Source: Geothermovivens sp964644845 (GTDB lineage Bacteria; Zhuqueibacterota; Zhuqueibacteria; Oleimicrobiales; Geothermoviventaceae). Taken from it: a stretch of DNA of 64,000 bases. The stretch is from assembly GCA_964644845.1 (NCBI GenBank), contig CAZXXS010000029.1, positions 1 through 64,000 of the forward strand. The letters run 5' to 3'. Shown here piece by piece: positions 61,474-64,000 of this stretch; the first letter of the stretch is position 1, and the number at the start of each line of letters is the position of its first letter. The notes under the pieces were generated by a model. That model was not told where the DNA came from and made no database searches. It was given only the letters and a program-made list of their open reading frames with translations. The position numbers and the translations under genes were made by a program.

Positions 61474-63858
61474 TCAGCGCGGCCGGAGAACCACGCCCAG
61501 TTCAGATTTCAACGCCTCGAGGATTTCGCTAATTCGCTCGCGAACCTCTTCCTCCGTCAACGTGCGGTCGTCGGCCTGAAATCGAAGGGTGTACGCCAGA
61601 CTCTTTTTGCCGGCCGGGATCTGTTTTCCCCGGTACAGATCGAACAATTCCACATGCTTGAGGTACGGCCCGCCGTGTTCTCGAATTACCTTTTCAACCG
61701 TTCCGGCGCTCACCGGTTCATCCACAAGGAGTGCAAGGTCCTGAACAACCGCCGGGAACCGTGGAACCGGCTTGTAGATGCGCTCCTCCCGGCACAGCTT
61801 GCGCAGATCGTCCCACGACAACTCAAATGCGAAGACACTTTGCTCGCACTCGAACCTACGCAGCAAACTCTCGGCCAGCTGTCCCACAACACCGATGGTC
61901 TGGTCGTTGACACTGACGGAAAAACCCAGCGCGAACCAAGGGAGCTCTACCGGTTCAAAGGCGGGCGTCTCCCCGGTCAGCCGCTGCACCAGCGTCTCGA
62001 CGGCACCTTTAATGTCGTAGAAATCGGCCGGACGTGGCGAACTGCGCCAATGCCGCAGCGCAAATGCGCCAGATACGACGCCACCCAGGGCCGTGTGTTC
62101 ATCGTAGGACGCCTTTCCATTTCGCGAGAAGACCTTGCCGTGCTCAAACAGCATCACGGACTCGGTGCGTCGATTGATGTTGCGTACCGCTGAGGTCAGT
62201 AGCCCGGGCAGGAGGCTTGGCCGAAGCCAGGCGAGCTCCTCGCCCAGCGGGTTTACAACCCGCACCAGGCGTTCGGGATTGCTGGTAAAGCTTTTCGCTT
62301 CGGCCGTGGACAAAAAACTCAGGTTAACGGCCTCGTAAAAGCCCATCGCCGTGAGCAGGTCGCGGGCCCGATCAAGCCAGCGGTCCCTACCCTGCCCTGC
62401 CAGCGTCTGGTCGATTTCCGCACGGAGATCCGGTGCGATGGACTCGTAGCCGTAGTGGCGTGCAATCTCTTCGATGAGATCGACCTCGCGCGTCAAATCG
62501 GGCCGAAAGGTAGGCACACGGACCGTAAGCTGCTCTTCCGCCGTCGATTCCACGGCGAGGTCAAGCCCCCGGAGGATCGAGATCATCTTCTCGGTCTGGA
62601 TGTCAGCACCAAGAATCTGCACCACCCGGTTGGGCCGCAAGCGGAGCCGCCGGGGTTCCAGGGGCCTTGGGTAGACGTCCACGACGCCTGCTGCCACCTT
62701 TGCAGATGCTGTCGAGGCCATCAACTCTGCAGCGCGGTCCGAGGCGCGGACCACACCGTTTGGGTCCACACCGCGCTCAAAACGGTACGACGACTCCGTG
62801 TTGATGGTCAGTTTGCGCCGGGTGCGCCGGATGCTTTCGGGTTTGAAGTAGGCGCTTTCCAGCAAGATTCGTCGGGTTTCCGCACGTACCTCTGAGTTCT
62901 CGCCACCCATCACGCCCGCGATAGCCACGGCGCGCTGTGCGTCGCAGATCATCAGCGTGTCGGCATCCAGCTTGTGATGCTTACCGTCCAGCGTAACGAA
63001 CTCCTCGCCTTCTGTGGCTCGCCGCACCACGATCTTGCCCCCCTCAAGCAGGTCGTAGTCGAAAGCGTGCAGCGGTTGCCCCAGTTCCAGCATCACGAAA
63101 TTCGTTACATCAACAATGTTGTTGATGGCACGCATTCCCGCCAGCTCGAGTCGCCGCGCCATCCAGAAAGGCGACGGACCCACCGTCACGTCCCACAGGT
63201 AGCGAGCTGTGTATCGTGGGCAGTTTTCAGCATCCAGGATCTCCACCGCCACAAAATCGGAAACCGACGCTTCGCTTTCGGGCACGTGGGGTTCAGGCAC
63301 CCGCAACGTCAACCCGTAGTACGCAGCAAGTTCTCGGGCGATGCCGACGGTGCCGAGGCAATCGGGGCGATTTGGGGTCACGCCGATTTCGTAAACCCAG
63401 TCGTCACCCACCAGCGCTGCGATGTCTGCCCCAGGTTCGGCGTTTTCCAGTAGCCAGAGTTCGTCCGCGCGGGAAGTCAGCCCAAGCTCGGCTTCGGAGC
63501 AAAGCATCCCGCTGGAAACCACATGTCCGAAACGGCGCTCAGCAACGGATGTGTTGCCAGGCAATGTGGCTCCGGGTAGCGCCAAGGCCGCAACTGCGCC
63601 GGGTCGGACGTTGGGAGCTCCGGAAACGACGGTAAACTTGCCCAGCTTTCCCGCATCTACCTCGGCGACAAGAAGATGATCTGAGCCGCTGAGTGGTGCA
63701 GCGCTCACGACGCGGGCAGCGACAACGCCTTTGAACTGAGGCGAAACCTTTTCGAACGCCTCCACTTCCAAGCCCAGCATCGTGAGACGCTCAGCAACTT
63801 CTTCAGGCGGAACCCGAAGATCAACGTAATCCCGTAACCAGCTGTAGGTCGTTTTCAC
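61474..63858 (-). CDS. pheT: Phenylalanyl-tRNA synthetase beta subunit
   Basis: The product has 794 residues and a GTG start at 63858. Order of domains: an N-terminal B1 segment (MKTTYSWLRDYVDL); EMAP/tRNA-binding domain (about 40-150) with SGAPNVRPG and FGHVVSSGMLCSEAELGL; B3/4 editing domain (about 210-385) with MRAINNIVDVTNFVMLELGQ, HAFDYDLL and ESAYFKPESIRRTRRKL. Next come B5 (about 400-470), a catalytic-like core (about 480-690) and the C-terminal anticodon-binding FDX-ACB domain (about 700-794: VPRFPAVVQDLALLVDEPV). It pairs with pheS just upstream. Confidence 0.97.
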   Translation of the reverse strand: MKTTYSWLRDYVDLRVPPEEVAERLTMLGLEVEAFEKVSPQFKGVVAARVVSAAPLSGSDHLLVAEVDAGKLGKFTVVSGAPNVRPGAVAALALPGATLPGNTSVAERRFGHVVSSGMLCSEAELGLTSRADELWLLENAEPGADIAALVGDDWVYEIGVTPNRPDCLGTVGIARELAAYYGLTLRVPEPHVPESEASVSDFVAVEILDAENCPRYTARYLWDVTVGPSPFWMARRLELAGMRAINNIVDVTNFVMLELGQPLHAFDYDLLEGGKIVVRRATEGEEFVTLDGKHHKLDADTLMICDAQRAVAIAGVMGGENSEVRAETRRILLESAYFKPESIRRTRRKLTINTESSYRFERGVDPNGVVRASDRAAELMASTASAKVAAGVVDVYPRPLEPRRLRLRPNRVVQILGADIQTEKMISILRGLDLAVESTAEEQLTVRVPTFRPDLTREVDLIEEIARHYGYESIAPDLRAEIDQTLAGQGRDRWLDRARDLLTAMGFYEAVNLSFLSTAEAKSFTSNPERLVRVVNPLGEELAWLRPSLLPGLLTSAVRNINRRTESVMLFEHGKVFSRNGKASYDEHTALGGVVSGAFALRHWRSSPRPADFYDIKGAVETLVQRLTGETPAFEPVELPWFALGFSVSVNDQTIGVVGQLAESLLRRFECEQSVFAFELSWDDLRKLCREERIYKPVPRFPAVVQDLALLVDEPVSAGTVEKVIREHGGPYLKHVELFDLYRGKQIPAGKKSLAYTLRFQADDRTLTEEEVRERISEILEALKSELGVVLRPR

Positions 63859-63864
63859 TTGTGC

Positions 63865-64000
63865 TCAGAATTGGCTGAGGAACCGGATGTCGTTTTCGTA
63901 GAAGAGCCGAATGTCCCCGATCAGGTGCTTCAGCATGGCAATCCTCTCGACCCCCATTCCAAATGCGTAGCCGGTGTAGATCTCGGGGTCGTAGTCGACG
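63865..64000 (-). CDS. pheS: Phenylalanyl-tRNA synthetase alpha subunit, C-terminal end (cut by window edge)
   Basis: Only the last 44 codons are in the window. They read VDYDPEIYTGYAFGMGVERI and continue AMLKHLIGDIRLFYENDIRF, ending LSQF, which is the characteristic PheS end with the motif-3 FGMGVER arginine. The stop (63867-63865) lies six bases before the pheT GTG start, so the pair is an operon. Confidence 0.95.
   Translation of the reverse strand, partial: VDYDPEIYTGYAFGMGVERIAMLKHLIGDIRLFYENDIRFLSQF

Noticed and set aside
1..64000. CRISPR arrays, insertion sequences, prophage or integrated elements
   Set aside because: No regularly spaced repeats, transposase, integrase or phage structural genes were seen.

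Overview
The window is about 57-60% GC and reads as one stretch of a bacterial chromosome with 41 supported protein-coding genes (two cut by the window edges), one tRNA, one cobalamin riboswitch and one probable structured RNA. Secreted proteins end in FlgD-like/Por (type IX) sorting domains. There is a DUF5723-like outer-membrane barrel, a TonB-dependent receptor with an N-terminal carboxypeptidase-like domain, RNase Y, a DUF4296-like lipoprotein, a B12-dependent ribonucleotide reductase and a selenocysteine-containing SelD. This mix points to a Gram-negative member of the FCB superphylum or a neighbouring candidate phylum (Calditrichota/KSB1-like). I cannot name the species. No phage, transposon or CRISPR array was seen.

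Layout. 1-5868 (minus): a surface-protein operon made of a DUF5723-like barrel, a 1.4-kDa-residue-class repeat protein carrying dockerin, cohesin-like and sorting domains, and the start of a cohesin-like secreted protein. 7231-12076 (plus): a promoter, cobalamin riboswitch and attenuator, then a BtuB-like receptor and a secreted beta-propeller protein that I interpret as a BtuG-type cobalamin binder. 13181-16257 (minus): class II ribonucleotide reductase with its own sigma70 promoter and an NrdR-like box. 17801-21965 (plus): ECF sigma factor, zinc anti-sigma factor and VIT/vWA protein. 23521-29275 (plus): nadC, a ClpX-like ATPase, a tandem universal stress protein and selD, the last read through an in-frame UGA. 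29646-31196 (minus): short NFACT protein. 32667-41105 (plus): uvrC, a TPR/TolB-like lipoprotein and carAB. 41510-45088: a small lipoprotein (minus), a TPR protein and a sugar nucleotidyltransferase. 45383-56191 (minus): Tat-exported PLP enzyme, M50 protease, SAM hydrolase family protein, rpe, PASTA protein, rsmB, fmt, yajC, tgt and radA. 56972-64000 (minus): tRNA-Arg, folD, ymdB-like, rny, a structured RNA, zapA, a ZapB-like coiled coil, pheT and pheS.

How it fits together. Three parts of the window concern cofactors: B12 uptake (riboswitch, receptor, propeller), B12 use (NrdJ) and selenium (SelD). The minus-strand blocks are housekeeping operons with four-base or one-base overlaps. Between operons lie unusually long gene-free spacers (0.4-1.7 kb) in which I found almost no coding signal.

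The best leads are the riboswitch-controlled BtuB plus propeller locus, the recoded SelD, the cohesin/dockerin surface proteins, the zapA-rny structured RNA, a probable CTG start for radA, and an fmt-rsmB-PASTA-rpe cluster that lacks the usual kinase.
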